Part shown: in pieces, positions 17,027 to 25,841 of the stretch
How the letters are laid out: every line of letters begins with the position of its first letter
How positions within the stretch are numbered: position 1 is the first letter of the stretch
Origin: Thermaceae bacterium
Lineage (GTDB): Bacteria; Deinococcota; Deinococci; Deinococcales; Marinithermaceae
DNA: 28,410 nt
Reading direction: 5' to 3'
NCBI GenBank assembly: GCA_026985615.1
Contig: JALSQD010000069.1
Location: 1-28,410 of the forward strand
Program-made: the position numbers and the translations under genes
Notes under the pieces: generated by a model
Seen by the model: the letters and a program-made list of their open reading frames with translations, nothing else
The model's database searches: none
Told to the model about the DNA's origin: nothing

Positions 17027-19138
17027 CTAAGCGCGAAGGCGCGCGATCGCCGTCCACCATGTCTCGAGCGCCGCCCCCACGCACGCGGGCGCACCCGCGG
17101 TGCGGGCCCGCCGCAACCGCAAGAGGGCCGCGAGCGCGATGCGCCAGCGGCGGTAGCGGGGCGAGGCTTCGAGCCATCGCTCGGGCGCCAGATCCGCGAG
17201 CTCGCGCAGCAGGCGCGCCGTGGCGGGGTCCTCCGACCCGGCCCCTTCGCGCCACAGGCGCAGCAGCTCGCGCCGCGAGCCCGGCACGAGTAGGCCCGCG
17301 AGCGTCCGGTCGCTCACCGCGAGCCGCGCGCGCCGCACGGCCACCGGTTGCTCGGGCACGGCGAACCAGACGTCGGCCTCCCCGGCGTCTGCGAGCGCGA
17401 AGCCGCGCGCCTGCAAGAAGCGCGCCCCCTCCCCCACCGCGTAGGCACACCAGCCCTCCCGGCGCGCGCGCTCGAGCGCCTCGCGCGGGTCGAGCGGCTC
17501 GACCTCGAGGCCGCCCTCCGCGCACAGCAGCCGCGGCCCCGGCCGCCGGTAGGCGACCGCGCGCAGCTCGAGGTTGCGCACCCCCTGCCACTCGTTCTCG
17601 ACCAGCTGGGCGGCCACCTCGAGCTCCTGCCCCTCCTCCAGGCCGTTGCCCTCGTCCTTCCACTTGATCACCCGCACCCCGCCCAGGCTAAAGGCCACGT
17701 GGCGGCCGCCCGAAAGGCGACGCAGCCGCTCGACGCGCCCGACCACGTGGAAGACGGGCTCGGGGTTGCCTTCACCAAATGGCTCGAGCAAGAGCAGGCT
17801 GCGGTAGACCTCGTCCATCACGTCGGCATCGAGGGGGCCGTCGAGGCGCACCTCGGGCCGGGGCACGGGGTGGCGCCGGGCGTAGGCGTGGATGGCGGCC
17901 CCGAAGTCGGGCACGCACTCGGGGTCGATCGAGAACCCCGCCGCCCCGGCATGCCCGCCATAGCCCTTCAGGTGCTCGGCGGCAAACGCCAGCGCCTCCA
18001 CCGCGCTGATACCGGGGGGACTGCGCACCGAGCCCTTGCCCCGAGCGATGATGAAGACCGGCTTGTAGAAGCGCTCGAGCACCCGGCTGGCCACGATGCC
18101 CATAACGCCGGGGTGGCCCTCGGGGTCGTGGATCACGATCGCGGGGTCTTCGGGATTGACGGTGGGGAGGACGCGTTCGAGCATCTCCTCCTCCACCTGC
18201 TGGCGTTCGCGGTTGAGCGCGTCGAGCCGGTCGGCGAGCCGCACCGCCTCCAGCGGGTCGTCGGTGGTGAGCGCCCGAAAGGCCGTCTCGGCCTCGCCCA
18301 GCCGCCCGGCGGCGTTGATGCGCGGGGCGATGCGGAAAGCCACCTCGACCGCGTCGTAGTTCGTGCAATGACGCTGGGCCAGCGTGCGCAGACCGACGTG
18401 GCGGCTCTCGCGCAGCCGCCGCAGCCCCTCCTTGACCAGGGCGCGGTTCACGCCCAGAAGCGGCACCACGTCGGCGATCGTCCCCACCGCCGCCAGGTCG
18501 GCGTACTCCAGCGGCGGCGGCCTATCCAGCGCCTGGCTCACCGCCCAGAGCACGAAGAAGGCCACCCCCGCACCCGTGGGCCAGGGCTTGCCCTCGAGCG
18601 CTGGGCTGTAGGCGGGATGCACCACCAGCCCCTTGGGCGGCTCGTCGGGCACCGCGTGGTGGTCGGTCACGATCACGGAGACGCCGCCCTCGGTGAGCGC
18701 GGCTAGCTCCGCCGCGTTGCTAACGCCACAGTCCACGGTGACGAGCAGGTCGGCGGCAGCTCGGTGCTCGGGCACGCGCGCCATGTTGAGGCCGTAGCCG
18801 TCGTGCAGGCGGTGGGGGATGAAGGCGTGCACGTCGGCGCCCAGCTCCCCCAGCCCCAGCGTCAGGATCGCCGCGGCGGTCACGCCGTCGGCGTCGTAGT
18901 CGCCGTGGATGCGGATCCGCTCGCCGCGCTCGATGGCGCGCACGATGCGCCCCGCCGCCTCGCGGATGCCGGGAAGGGGCGGGGGCTCGAGCGGCGGGTC
19001 CAGATCCTCGACCTCGCGAAAACCGCGGTCGTAGAGGACCGCGGCCACCTCGGGGGGGGCCCCCAGCCGCTCGGAAAGGCGCTCGATCTCGGCCACGTCG
19101 GGCCAGCACCGCAGTACCCAGCGCGTCACGTCCGGCAC
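17027..19138 (-). CDS. recJ: Single-stranded-DNA exonuclease RecJ
   Basis: RecJ degrades single-stranded DNA 5' to 3' in recombinational and base-excision repair and needs Mn2+/Mg2+. Starting at the GTG at 19138, two nt after the upstream stop, the protein has 703 residues (a second GTG at 19129 would give 700). Motifs in order: HGDYDADG at 78-85, VDCG at 135-138, DHH at 159-161, and the DHHA1 motif GYGGHAGAAG at 391-400, followed by an OB-like domain (around 440-550). A further C-terminal region of about 150 residues, rich in Arg, Ala and Leu, resembles the extra domain of Deinococcus/Thermus RecJ. Any frame upstream of 19138 is only the shadow of the LapA-like gene. It is probably co-transcribed with that gene. 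Confidence 0.94.
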   Translation of the reverse strand: MPDVTRWVLRCWPDVAEIERLSERLGAPPEVAAVLYDRGFREVEDLDPPLEPPPLPGIREAAGRIVRAIERGERIRIHGDYDADGVTAAAILTLGLGELGADVHAFIPHRLHDGYGLNMARVPEHRAAADLLVTVDCGVSNAAELAALTEGGVSVIVTDHHAVPDEPPKGLVVHPAYSPALEGKPWPTGAGVAFFVLWAVSQALDRPPPLEYADLAAVGTIADVVPLLGVNRALVKEGLRRLRESRHVGLRTLAQRHCTNYDAVEVAFRIAPRINAAGRLGEAETAFRALTTDDPLEAVRLADRLDALNRERQQVEEEMLERVLPTVNPEDPAIVIHDPEGHPGVMGIVASRVLERFYKPVFIIARGKGSVRSPPGISAVEALAFAAEHLKGYGGHAGAAGFSIDPECVPDFGAAIHAYARRHPVPRPEVRLDGPLDADVMDEVYRSLLLLEPFGEGNPEPVFHVVGRVERLRRLSGGRHVAFSLGGVRVIKWKDEGNGLEEGQELEVAAQLVENEWQGVRNLELRAVAYRRPGPRLLCAEGGLEVEPLDPREALERARREGWCAYAVGEGARFLQARGFALADAGEADVWFAVPEQPVAVRRARLAVSDRTLAGLLVPGSRRELLRLWREGAGSEDPATARLLRELADLAPERWLEASPRYRRWRIALAALLRLRRARTAGAPACVGAALETWWTAIARLRA

Positions 19139-19139
19139 G

Positions 19140-19475
19140 TCAGGCGTCGCTGGCGGTCTCCTCGACCGGGCGGTCGGGAATGCGGGGCACCTCTTCGATC
19201 TTCGCCGGGCGCAGCTTGGCGAGCTCCGACTCCAGCGCAGCCTTCTCGCGCCGCCACGCCCGCCGCTCGCGCGCGAGCGCCCAGGCGTAGCCGGGGAGGT
19301 AGACCCAGCCCGCCACGAAGCCCAGCACAAAGACCGCACCCAGCACCCAGTAGAGCGGCACGGGACCCAGCCCCGGCACGGCCACCCGGGCCGCCGGGTC
19401 CACGAGCTGCACAACGACGATCAAGAGCACGGCCAGCGCCGCAGCGAGGAACGAAATCCAGTGTACGAGTCGCAT
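19140..19475 (-). CDS. LapA-like (DUF1049) small membrane protein
   Basis: The 111-residue protein has two hydrophobic helices (about 5-24 and 42-62) and a C-terminal charged, coiled-coil-prone segment (RERRAWRREKAALESELAKL), the usual layout of LapA/YciS-type proteins, which in E. coli take part in lipopolysaccharide-assembly control. The role in this lineage is unknown. The start at 19475 has AGGAGG 5 nt upstream; a longer frame to 19595 runs through the upstream terminator and is rejected. Its stop is 1 nt before the recJ start, so the two are coupled. Confidence 0.82.
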   Translation of the reverse strand: MRLVHWISFLAAALAVLLIVVVQLVDPAARVAVPGLGPVPLYWVLGAVFVLGFVAGWVYLPGYAWALARERRAWRREKAALESELAKLRPAKIEEVPRIPDRPVEETASDA

Positions 19476-19491
19476 ACCGCCTCCTAGCCCG

Positions 19492-19497
19492 AGTATA
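19492..19497 (-). promoter_or_regulatory. Candidate -10 element for the lapA-like/recJ genes
   Basis: TATACT on the minus strand lies 16 nt before the start of the small membrane protein and just after the secDF terminator. No convincing -35 is seen 16-18 nt upstream, so it is a tentative promoter with a very short leader. Confidence 0.4.
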
Positions 19498-19504
19498 CGG
19501 CACG

Positions 19505-19533
19505 AAAAAATCCGCCCCCTCGCGGGGGCGGAT
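19505..19533 (-). terminator. Rho-independent terminator after secDF
   Basis: On the minus strand a perfect 10-bp stem (19524-19533 with 19510-19519, GCGA loop) runs into a T-run (19505-19510 as AAAAAA on the plus strand). It closes secDF and separates it from the downstream lapA-like/recJ genes. Confidence 0.9.
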
Positions 19534-19549
19534 CCGAGGCTCCAGCGGC

Positions 19550-21709
19550 TTAGGCGCGTGCCTTCTTGCGCGGGGCGGGCTGGCGCATCTTCCACCAGGT
19601 CACCAGCGAGCCCACCACGTAGATCGAGGAGTAGGTCCCGACCAGGATGCCGATCAGCAACGCGATCGAGAAGTCGCGCAGCACCGGGCCGCCGATGAAG
19701 AGCAGCGCCAGCAGCGGCAGCATGGTGGTGAACGAGGTCATCACCGTGCGCGAGAGCGTCTGGTTGATGGAGAGGTCCACCAACTCGTTGTAGGGAATGC
19801 CGCGGACCACCTTCTGGTTCTCGCGGATGCGGTCGGAGATGATGATCGAGTCGTTGATCGAGTAACCGATGATGGTCAGCAGCGCCGCCACGATGGGGAT
19901 GGTGAACTCGAGCCCAAGCAGGCTGAAGATGCCCGCAGTGATGGCCACGTCGTGCCCCACGGCGATCACCGAGGCCACGCCGAAGATCCAGTCGAAGCGG
20001 AAGGCCATGTAGATCAGGATCAGCCCCAGGCCCACGAGTACGGCCATGATGGTGTTGTGCCTCAGCTCGGCGCCCACCGCCGGGCCCACCACCTCCGACT
20101 GCAGCACCTCGGCATGCAGCTTCTCCTCAAAGGCCTTGCGCAGCTGGATCATGGCGTCGTTGGAGAGCAGCCCCACGCGCACCGAGAACTCCTTGTAGTC
20201 GGCGAGCGGGCTCTCCACCTCGGTGATGATCGCCTCCTTGGCGCTCACGCCCTCGATGCCCACCTCGTCGAGGAAGGCGCGCACCCGGTCCACGGTCACG
20301 TCGCTGGGCGTGCGCACCAGGTAGGAGGTGCCGCCGGTGAAGTCGATGCCGAGGTTGAAGCCGTTAAAGAGGACGACCAGGCTCATGGCCACCGCGAAGA
20401 GAAGGGTGGCGGGCGTGATGATGCGCGATTCCTTGAGGAAGGGGATCTTGGTGCCCCAGATCCAGTAGCGCGGGATCACCTCGCGCGCCGCGGCAATCTT
20501 CTCGAGCATCCAGCGGCTGAAGACCAGGTTCGAGAAGACCGCCACCACGATACCGATGGCCAGCATTACCGCGAAGCCGCGCACAGGACCGGTGGAGTAC
20601 TGGTAGAGGGCCGCGGCAGCTAGCAGGGTGGAGATGTTGGCGTCGAGAATCGTCACCGTCGAGTGGGCGAAGCCGTCGGGGATGGCCTGGCGCAGCTTCT
20701 TGCCCAGCTTCAGCTCCTCCTTGATGCGCTCGAAGGAGAGCACGTTGCCGTCCACCGCCGCACCCAGGGTGAGGATGAAGCCGGCGATCCCCGGCAGGGT
20801 GAGCACCGCGCCCAGCCCGGCCAGCACGCCCATGATGAGCAGCGCGATGTAAAGTAGGCCGATGGCGGCCACGCTGCCGAACCAGAAGCCGTAGTAGAGG
20901 TAGAGCAGCACGAAGATCAGGAGCGCGCCCACAATCGAGGCGATGATGCCGGCGCGGATGGCGTCCTTACCCAGGGTGGGCCCGATCGCGCGCACCTCCT
21001 CGACGTGCAGCGGCACCGGCAACGAGCCCGAGCGCAACACCAGGGCGATCTGGGTGGCCTCGTCGAGGTCGTTGATGCCGGTGATCACGGCCTTGCCGTC
21101 GGTGATGGCGGTCTGGATGTTGGGGGCCGAGTAGATCGTGCCGTCGAGGACGATGGCCAGCCGGCGGCCGATGTTGTTGCGCGTCAGGTCAGCGAACTTC
21201 TTCGCCCCCTCGGGGGTGAACTCCAGCGCCACCTCAGGCCGGTTGAAGCGGTCGAACTGCACCCGCGCGTCCACCAGGTCCGAGCCCTTGAGCTCCACCG
21301 GACCCAGGTCGTCGAGGGTGAGCTCGGAGGTGGGCTTGTTCTGGGCTTCGGGCTTGACCAGGCGGAACTCGAGCACCGCCTGCTGCCCGATCAGCTTGAG
21401 CGCCTTGTCCTGCTGGTCTGGCGTAAGACCCGGCAGCTCCACGATGATGCGGTTGGGTTGGGCCACCTGGATCAGCGGCTCGGCCACGCCCAGGCCGTTG
21501 ATGCGGTTCTCGATCACCAGCCGCGCCTTGTCAAGGTCGTCGGGATCGGGGTTCGGGTTGTCGGTCTGCAGCACTACCCGCAGGCCGCCCTTGAGGTCGA
21601 GCCCCAGGTTGATCATGGGCTCGCCGGGCGCCCAGGGCTTCCACATCGCCGCGATCGCGGCCAGGAAGAGCACGAACAAGAGGAGTGCCGTCGAGTCAAA
21701 CTTTTTCAT
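19550..21709 (-). CDS. secDF: Fused preprotein translocase subunit SecDF
   Basis: SecDF uses the proton gradient to pull proteins through SecYEG on the outer face of the membrane. The 719 residues contain the complete SecD half (first membrane helix, INLGLDLKGGLRVVLQT, VELPGLTPDQ, the large periplasmic domain with TPEGAKKFADLT, then five helices) fused to the SecF half (NLGIDFTGGTSYLVRTPS, then the later helices with GYSINDSIIISDRIRENQK). This one-chain form is known from Thermus thermophilus. ATG 21709 has GGAG about 9 nt upstream. A terminator follows. The C-terminal basic tail (RQPAPRKKARA) is typical. Confidence 0.97.
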   Translation of the reverse strand: MKKFDSTALLLFVLFLAAIAAMWKPWAPGEPMINLGLDLKGGLRVVLQTDNPNPDPDDLDKARLVIENRINGLGVAEPLIQVAQPNRIIVELPGLTPDQQDKALKLIGQQAVLEFRLVKPEAQNKPTSELTLDDLGPVELKGSDLVDARVQFDRFNRPEVALEFTPEGAKKFADLTRNNIGRRLAIVLDGTIYSAPNIQTAITDGKAVITGINDLDEATQIALVLRSGSLPVPLHVEEVRAIGPTLGKDAIRAGIIASIVGALLIFVLLYLYYGFWFGSVAAIGLLYIALLIMGVLAGLGAVLTLPGIAGFILTLGAAVDGNVLSFERIKEELKLGKKLRQAIPDGFAHSTVTILDANISTLLAAAALYQYSTGPVRGFAVMLAIGIVVAVFSNLVFSRWMLEKIAAAREVIPRYWIWGTKIPFLKESRIITPATLLFAVAMSLVVLFNGFNLGIDFTGGTSYLVRTPSDVTVDRVRAFLDEVGIEGVSAKEAIITEVESPLADYKEFSVRVGLLSNDAMIQLRKAFEEKLHAEVLQSEVVGPAVGAELRHNTIMAVLVGLGLILIYMAFRFDWIFGVASVIAVGHDVAITAGIFSLLGLEFTIPIVAALLTIIGYSINDSIIISDRIRENQKVVRGIPYNELVDLSINQTLSRTVMTSFTTMLPLLALLFIGGPVLRDFSIALLIGILVGTYSSIYVVGSLVTWWKMRQPAPRKKARA

Positions 21710-21783
21710 AAATGGCTCCGTGCGCTACGGCTCGAAGAAAGGGCTTGGGGTCGAGGCTCCGAGTGACTACCGGCGCGCCCGGC

Positions 21784-22080
21784 CTAGCCTCCGTCGAGCT
21801 GCAGTCGCATCAGGCGCAGAAAGCGGCGGCGGGGCGACTCCTGCGGCGGCGGGGTGACCGCGAGCGCGGCCAGCGGAGCCCGCCAGGCCCGCGCCCGCGC
21901 CGCCGGCGGCGCCAGCGGCGTCGCCGCACCGAGGAAGGGCTTGAAGCCGGGCGCCTCGAAGAGCGCCCGCTCCGCGCCCAACCCCTGCCAGCCCGCCCCC
22001 GCGGAAACGGGGTGGACCAGCGGCACCAGGCCCCAGGAAAGGCCCAGCACCAGCAGGAGCGCCTCGACGTACCGCCGCAT
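21784..22080 (-). CDS. Small exported or membrane-anchored protein of unknown function
   Basis: The 98-residue product starts at an ATG with GGAAGG 4 nt upstream and begins with a hydrophobic signal-like segment (YVEALLLVLGLSWGLVPLV) ending in a possible AxA-like site near HPVSAGAG. The rest is Ala/Pro/Arg-rich with a basic end. I recognise no family. It lies 22 nt after infB and 74 nt before secDF on the same strand, so it is probably part of the infB transcript, and its high third-position G/C supports real coding. Function unknown. Confidence 0.6.
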   Translation of the reverse strand: MRRYVEALLLVLGLSWGLVPLVHPVSAGAGWQGLGAERALFEAPGFKPFLGAATPLAPPAARARAWRAPLAALAVTPPPQESPRRRFLRLMRLQLDGG

Positions 22081-22102
22081 CACACCTTCCGCAGTCTACC
22101 CG

Positions 22103-23827
22103 CTAGGCTTCGGTGACCTCGACCTGGCGAACGGCCTCGAGCACGTCACCTTCCTGGTAGTCGTCGAAGCCAGCCAGCTTGATGCCGCACTCGTAGCCCG
22201 CGGCCACCTCGCGCACGTCGTCCTTGAAGCGCTTGAGGCTCTCGATGCGGCCGCTCCAGATCTCCTCGCCGCCCCGGAGGACGCGGATCTCGGCGTTGCG
22301 CACGATCTTGCCGTCGGTCACCATGCAGCCGGCCACCTTGCCGCCCTTGGGGATCTTGAAGACGGCGCGCACCTCGGCGTGCCCCACGACCTCCTCCTTC
22401 ATCTCGGGCTCGGTCTGGGCCCGCACCATCTCACGCACCTCGTCAATGAGGTCGTAGATGACGCGGAAGCTCTTGAGCAGCACACCCTTCTGCTCGGCCT
22501 TCTTCTTCACCGAGCCCGGCGGGTTGACGCCGAAGGCGAGGATGGCGGCGTTGTCGGTGGTGCTGGCCAGCAGGATGTCGCCCTCGGTCGGCGCGCCCAC
22601 GGCCTCGAGTAGCACGTTGATCTTGACGTCCTCGGTCTCTTCTTTGGCCAGGATGCCCTTGATGGCCTCGAGCGAGCCCTGGGTGTCGGCGCGCAGGATG
22701 AGGTTGATCTCGGCCTTCTGGCCCTCCTGCATCTGGCGCAGGAGGTCGGCCATGCTGCGCACCTTGCGCCGCTCGGCCTCCTCGAGCTCACGCGCCTTGC
22801 GCTCCTCCTGGCGCTCCTCGGCGATGTGCTTGGCGGCTTCCTCGTCAGGCACCCACTCCACCGTCGTGCCCGCCTCGGGCAGGTCGCGGAAGCCCAGCAC
22901 CTGCACCGCCGTGCCCGGAGGAGCCTCCTTCACCTGCTTGCCGTCGGGATCGATCATGGCGCGGATCTTGCCCCAGACGTCGCCGGCGATGAGGTAGTCG
23001 CCCACCCGGAAGGTACCCTCCTGCACCAGCAGGGTCACCAGCACGCCCGCCTTCTTGTCGCGCTTCGACTCGAGGATCACCCCGCGCGGCTCGGCCTCGG
23101 GGTCGGCCCGCAGGTCCTCCATCTCGGCGAGCAGCAAGATCATGTCGAGCAGCTCGCTCACGTTCTCGCCGGTCTTGGCGCTGATAGGCACCACGATGGC
23201 GTCACCGCCGTAGGCCTCGGGAACGAAGCCCTCCTTCATCAGGTCCTGCATCACCTTGTCCACGTCCGCGCGAGGCAGGTCGATCTTGTTGATCGCGAAA
23301 ATCATCGGCACCTCGGCCGCCTTGGCGTGGGCGATGGCCTCCTTGGTCTGGGGCATGATGCTGTCGTCGGCAGCGATCACGATCACCGCGATGTCGGCCA
23401 CGCGCGCGCCGCGCTCGCGGATGGTGGTGAAGGCCTCGTGCCCCGGCGTGTCGATGAAGACGATGCGGCCATTGGGGGTGTCCACCGTGAAGGCGCCCAC
23501 GTGTTGGGTGATGCCGCCGGCCTCGCGCTCGGCGATGCGGCTGTGGCGCAGGTGATCGAGGAGCGTGGTCTTGCCGTGGTCTACGTGCCCCATGATCGTG
23601 ACCACCGGCGGCCGGTGCGGCAGCGCCGCCCGGGCCTCCTCGGCCTTCTTTTGCTCCTCTAAGCCGCGCTGTTCCGCCACGATCTCCTTGACCGCGGCGG
23701 CGGTCTCCTCGTCAAGGGTCGAGGCGTGCGACTTGTACTCCACCCCCATCGTGTCCAGAAGCTCCATGAGCTCCTTGTTCTCCATGCCCAGTTCCTTGGC
23801 CAGCTGATAAATGCGAACCTTCGCCAT
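22103..23827 (-). CDS. infB: Translation initiation factor IF-2 (short form)
   Basis: IF-2 is the GTPase that brings initiator tRNA to the ribosome. The start at 23827 (MAKVRIYQLAKELG) has GGGAGG 6 nt upstream and gives 574 residues, the short length known from Thermus rather than the 890 of E. coli; the long N-terminal linker region is missing. G-domain motifs are GHVDHGKT (80-87), DTPGHE (126-131) and NKID (180-183). The later beta-barrel and the C-terminal fMet-tRNA-binding domain (near AAGYECGIKLAGFDDYQEGD) are complete. Its first 116 nt are overlapped by the end of ylxR. Confidence 0.97.
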   Translation of the reverse strand: MAKVRIYQLAKELGMENKELMELLDTMGVEYKSHASTLDEETAAAVKEIVAEQRGLEEQKKAEEARAALPHRPPVVTIMGHVDHGKTTLLDHLRHSRIAEREAGGITQHVGAFTVDTPNGRIVFIDTPGHEAFTTIRERGARVADIAVIVIAADDSIMPQTKEAIAHAKAAEVPMIFAINKIDLPRADVDKVMQDLMKEGFVPEAYGGDAIVVPISAKTGENVSELLDMILLLAEMEDLRADPEAEPRGVILESKRDKKAGVLVTLLVQEGTFRVGDYLIAGDVWGKIRAMIDPDGKQVKEAPPGTAVQVLGFRDLPEAGTTVEWVPDEEAAKHIAEERQEERKARELEEAERRKVRSMADLLRQMQEGQKAEINLILRADTQGSLEAIKGILAKEETEDVKINVLLEAVGAPTEGDILLASTTDNAAILAFGVNPPGSVKKKAEQKGVLLKSFRVIYDLIDEVREMVRAQTEPEMKEEVVGHAEVRAVFKIPKGGKVAGCMVTDGKIVRNAEIRVLRGGEEIWSGRIESLKRFKDDVREVAAGYECGIKLAGFDDYQEGDVLEAVRQVEVTEA

Positions 23828-24080
23828 CTCTTCCTCCCAGGTAGGCCGCCAGATCGGCCGCCAGGGTCCGTGCCCCGGCACCGGCCCAGCGCCTCAGCTT
23901 TCGTTCGTCGCGGCAGGCGGGATCATCGGGGCAGACGTAGGCCCCACGCCCCGGCAGCTTGCCGCTGGGGTCGACGCGCCAGCCCTCGGGTGTACGGACC
24001 ACGCGCAACAGCTCCCGCTTCGGCCGCCGGCGGCGGCACGAGGCGCACATGCGCACGGGAATGTGGCCCTTACGCTTCAC
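23712..24080 (-). CDS. ylxR: YlxR family RNA-binding protein
   Basis: YlxR (DUF448) proteins are about 90 residues and bind RNA, and the gene is nearly always between nusA and infB, as here. The 122-residue frame begins with a GTG overlapping the end of nusA by 11 nt. It has the typical N-terminus (HIPVRMCASCRRRRPKRELLRVVRT) with a CxxC pair, then DPSGKLPGRGAYVC. After about residue 83 the sequence runs into the start of infB in another frame, and the usual third-position G/C bias collapses, so the last 39 residues are probably not under selection. The functional protein is likely the first 83 or so residues, or the tail is a recent read-through. Function in this organism is inferred from position. 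Confidence 0.88.
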   Translation of the reverse strand: MKRKGHIPVRMCASCRRRRPKRELLRVVRTPEGWRVDPSGKLPGRGAYVCPDDPACRDERKLRRWAGAGARTLAADLAAYLGGRDGEGSHLSAGQGTGHGEQGAHGASGHDGGGVQVARLDP

Positions 24081-25269
24081 CTTCGGACTCGCCCTCCCCC
24101 TCCTCGGCCACGTCGGCGAAGAGGCTCTCGAAGCGGGCCTTGGCCCCGGCGTCCACCGCCACCTCTTCGGTTTTCTCGGAGGCGCGCAGCAGGGCCTCGT
24201 CGAGGTCGGAAACCTCCTCGGCCTCCTTGAAGTCGATCTCGAAGCCGGTCAGCTTGGAGGCCAGCCGCACGTTCTGCCCGCCGCGGCCGATGGCCACCGA
24301 GTGCTGGTCCTTGCCCACCGAGACCACCGCGCGGCCCGCCTCGGTGTCGATCTCGATGTTGCCCACCGTGGCCGGCGAGAGCGCGTTGCGGATGAACTCG
24401 CGCGTGTTTGAGCTCCAGGGGATCACGTCGATCTTCTCGCGGCCCAACTCGGCGCTCACCGCCTGGATGCGCTGACCCTTGTGGCCGATGCAGGCCCCGA
24501 TCGGGTCCACGTTGGGGTTGTGACTCACCACGGCCACCTTGCTGCGGCTGCCCGGCTCGCGCGCCACCACCTTGATCTCGACCGTGCCCTCGGCGATCTC
24601 GGGCACCTCCTGGCGCATCAAGTACTTGAGCAGCTCCTCGTGGGCACGCGAAACGATGAGGCTCGGACCCTTGGAGCTGCGGCGCACCTCCTTGAGGTAG
24701 ACCTTGACGCGCTGGCCCGGGTGGTAGCGCTCGCCGGGGATCTGCTCGCGCGGGGGCATGAGCGCCTCGCCCCGGCCCAGGTCCACGTAGACGTTGCCGC
24801 GGTTGTCCACGCGGGTCACCTGACCGGTGACGATCTCGCCCTCGCGGTCCTTGTACTCCTCGTAGACGCGGTTGCGCTCGGCTTCCTTGAGGCGCTGGGT
24901 GAGGATCTGCTTGGCCGCCTGCACCGCGATGCGGCTGAACTCGTCGGGATCGATGGGAAACTCCATTTCCTCGCCCACCTGCACCTCGGGGTCGTACTTT
25001 TGCGCCTCCTCGAGGGCGATGTCGCGATCGGGGTTCTCGACTTCCTCGACGACGCGGCGGATCTCCAGCACCTCAATCTCGCCCGTCTGGGGGTCGAGGT
25101 GCACCTCCACCAGCGGCCCTTGCCCCTCCTCCACCTCTTTGGGCTTGAAGCCCTTGTGGCGCAGGTACGCCTTGGCAAGGGCTTCCTCGAAGGCCTCGAT
25201 CAGCTCCTCCGTACTCACGCCGCGCTCGAGCGCCACGTGCTGCAGTGCTTCCACGAATTCTCTGTTCAT
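24070..25269 (-). CDS. nusA: Transcription termination/antitermination factor NusA
   Basis: NusA binds RNA polymerase and modulates pausing, termination and antitermination. The 399 residues have an N-terminal polymerase-binding domain (1-125), an S1 domain (about 130-200, EIVTGQVTRVDNRGNVYVDLG), and two KH domains, with GHKG in GACIGHKGQRIQAV and GRGG in VAIGRGGQNVRLA. The C-terminus is an acidic tail; the acidic repeat domains of E. coli NusA are absent, as in Thermus. ATG 25269 is preceded by AGGAGG and GAGGAG. It follows rimP after 21 nt. Confidence 0.96.
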   Translation of the reverse strand: MNREFVEALQHVALERGVSTEELIEAFEEALAKAYLRHKGFKPKEVEEGQGPLVEVHLDPQTGEIEVLEIRRVVEEVENPDRDIALEEAQKYDPEVQVGEEMEFPIDPDEFSRIAVQAAKQILTQRLKEAERNRVYEEYKDREGEIVTGQVTRVDNRGNVYVDLGRGEALMPPREQIPGERYHPGQRVKVYLKEVRRSSKGPSLIVSRAHEELLKYLMRQEVPEIAEGTVEIKVVAREPGSRSKVAVVSHNPNVDPIGACIGHKGQRIQAVSAELGREKIDVIPWSSNTREFIRNALSPATVGNIEIDTEAGRAVVSVGKDQHSVAIGRGGQNVRLASKLTGFEIDFKEAEEVSDLDEALLRASEKTEEVAVDAGAKARFESLFADVAEEGEGESEGEA

Positions 25270-25290
25270 CGTCTCCTCTACCTCCTGCGG

Positions 25291-25734
25291 TTACCTGGGT
25301 TCGCTGGGCCACTCGGCCAGGTTGGCCTTGAAGCGGCCGATCTCGAGGGTGCGCTCCTCACCGTCCGCTAGCCGGAAGGTCACGCGGTCGGGCTCCACCC
25401 GCACGATGCGGCCGGTGAAACCGCCCCCGTCGGTGCGCACCTTGACCTTCAACCCCGAAAAGCGCTCGAAGTGCCGGCTCCTGAGGAGCGGGCGGCTCGG
25501 CCCGGGCGACTCGACCTCGAGCCGGTAGCTGCCGCGAATGGGGTCGAGACGGTCGAGCTCGATGCCGATGACCCGGTTGGCCCGCTGCAGGTCGGCGACG
25601 GTGATGGGCGCCTCGTCCAGGCGCTCGAGCTTGATCGTGAGCACCTGCGTCTTCCCCGCCCCGTGCAGGCTGACCTCCAGCGGCTCGTACCCCAGCGGCC
25701 GCACCACGTTTTCGACCAGTTCCCAAAGATCCAT
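25291..25734 (-). CDS. rimP: Ribosome maturation factor RimP
   Basis: RimP assists early assembly of the 30S subunit. The 147-residue product shows the family N-terminus (DLWELVENVVRPLGYEPLEVSL), ELDRLDPIRGSYRLEVESPGPSRPLL with the conserved SPG, and the C-terminal SH3-like domain with FTGRIVRVEPDRVTF. It is the first gene of rimP-nusA-ylxR-infB, the standard order. The binding site before ATG 25734 is weak. A 150-nt leader with a hairpin lies upstream. Confidence 0.95.
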   Translation of the reverse strand: MDLWELVENVVRPLGYEPLEVSLHGAGKTQVLTIKLERLDEAPITVADLQRANRVIGIELDRLDPIRGSYRLEVESPGPSRPLLRSRHFERFSGLKVKVRTDGGGFTGRIVRVEPDRVTFRLADGEERTLEIGRFKANLAEWPSEPR

Positions 25735-25765
25735 CGTGCTTCACCCGGTCCCCCTTCAGAAACAA

Positions 25766-25787
25766 AGGGTGGGTTTCCACCCACCCT
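25766..25787 (-). promoter_or_regulatory. Hairpin in the rimP-nusA-infB leader, possible attenuator
   Basis: On the minus strand a perfect 9-bp stem (AGGGTGGGT / ACCCACCCT) closes a GGAA tetraloop of the GNRA type and is followed directly by TTTGTTTCT, so it resembles a weak intrinsic terminator in the leader. Its presence just before the nusA operon would allow feedback by NusA or RNA stability control. Confidence 0.55.
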
Positions 25788-25812
25788 GCATATACCAGGG
25801 GACTACGTGTAT

Positions 25813-25841
25813 AGGATAGCACACCACCTCGGCTTTTTCAG
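25813..25841 (-). promoter_or_regulatory. Possible promoter of the rimP operon
   Basis: Minus-strand CTGAAA (25836-25841) and TATCCT (25813-25818) are 17 nt apart. This would start transcription about 20 nt before the hairpin at 25766-25787. The -35 matches only four of six consensus bases. Confidence 0.45.

Noticed and set aside
18764..20623. 619-codon plus-strand frame opposite recJ, the LapA-like gene and secDF
   Set aside because: Spans three real genes and a terminator on the other strand; low-complexity His/Asp/Arg product.
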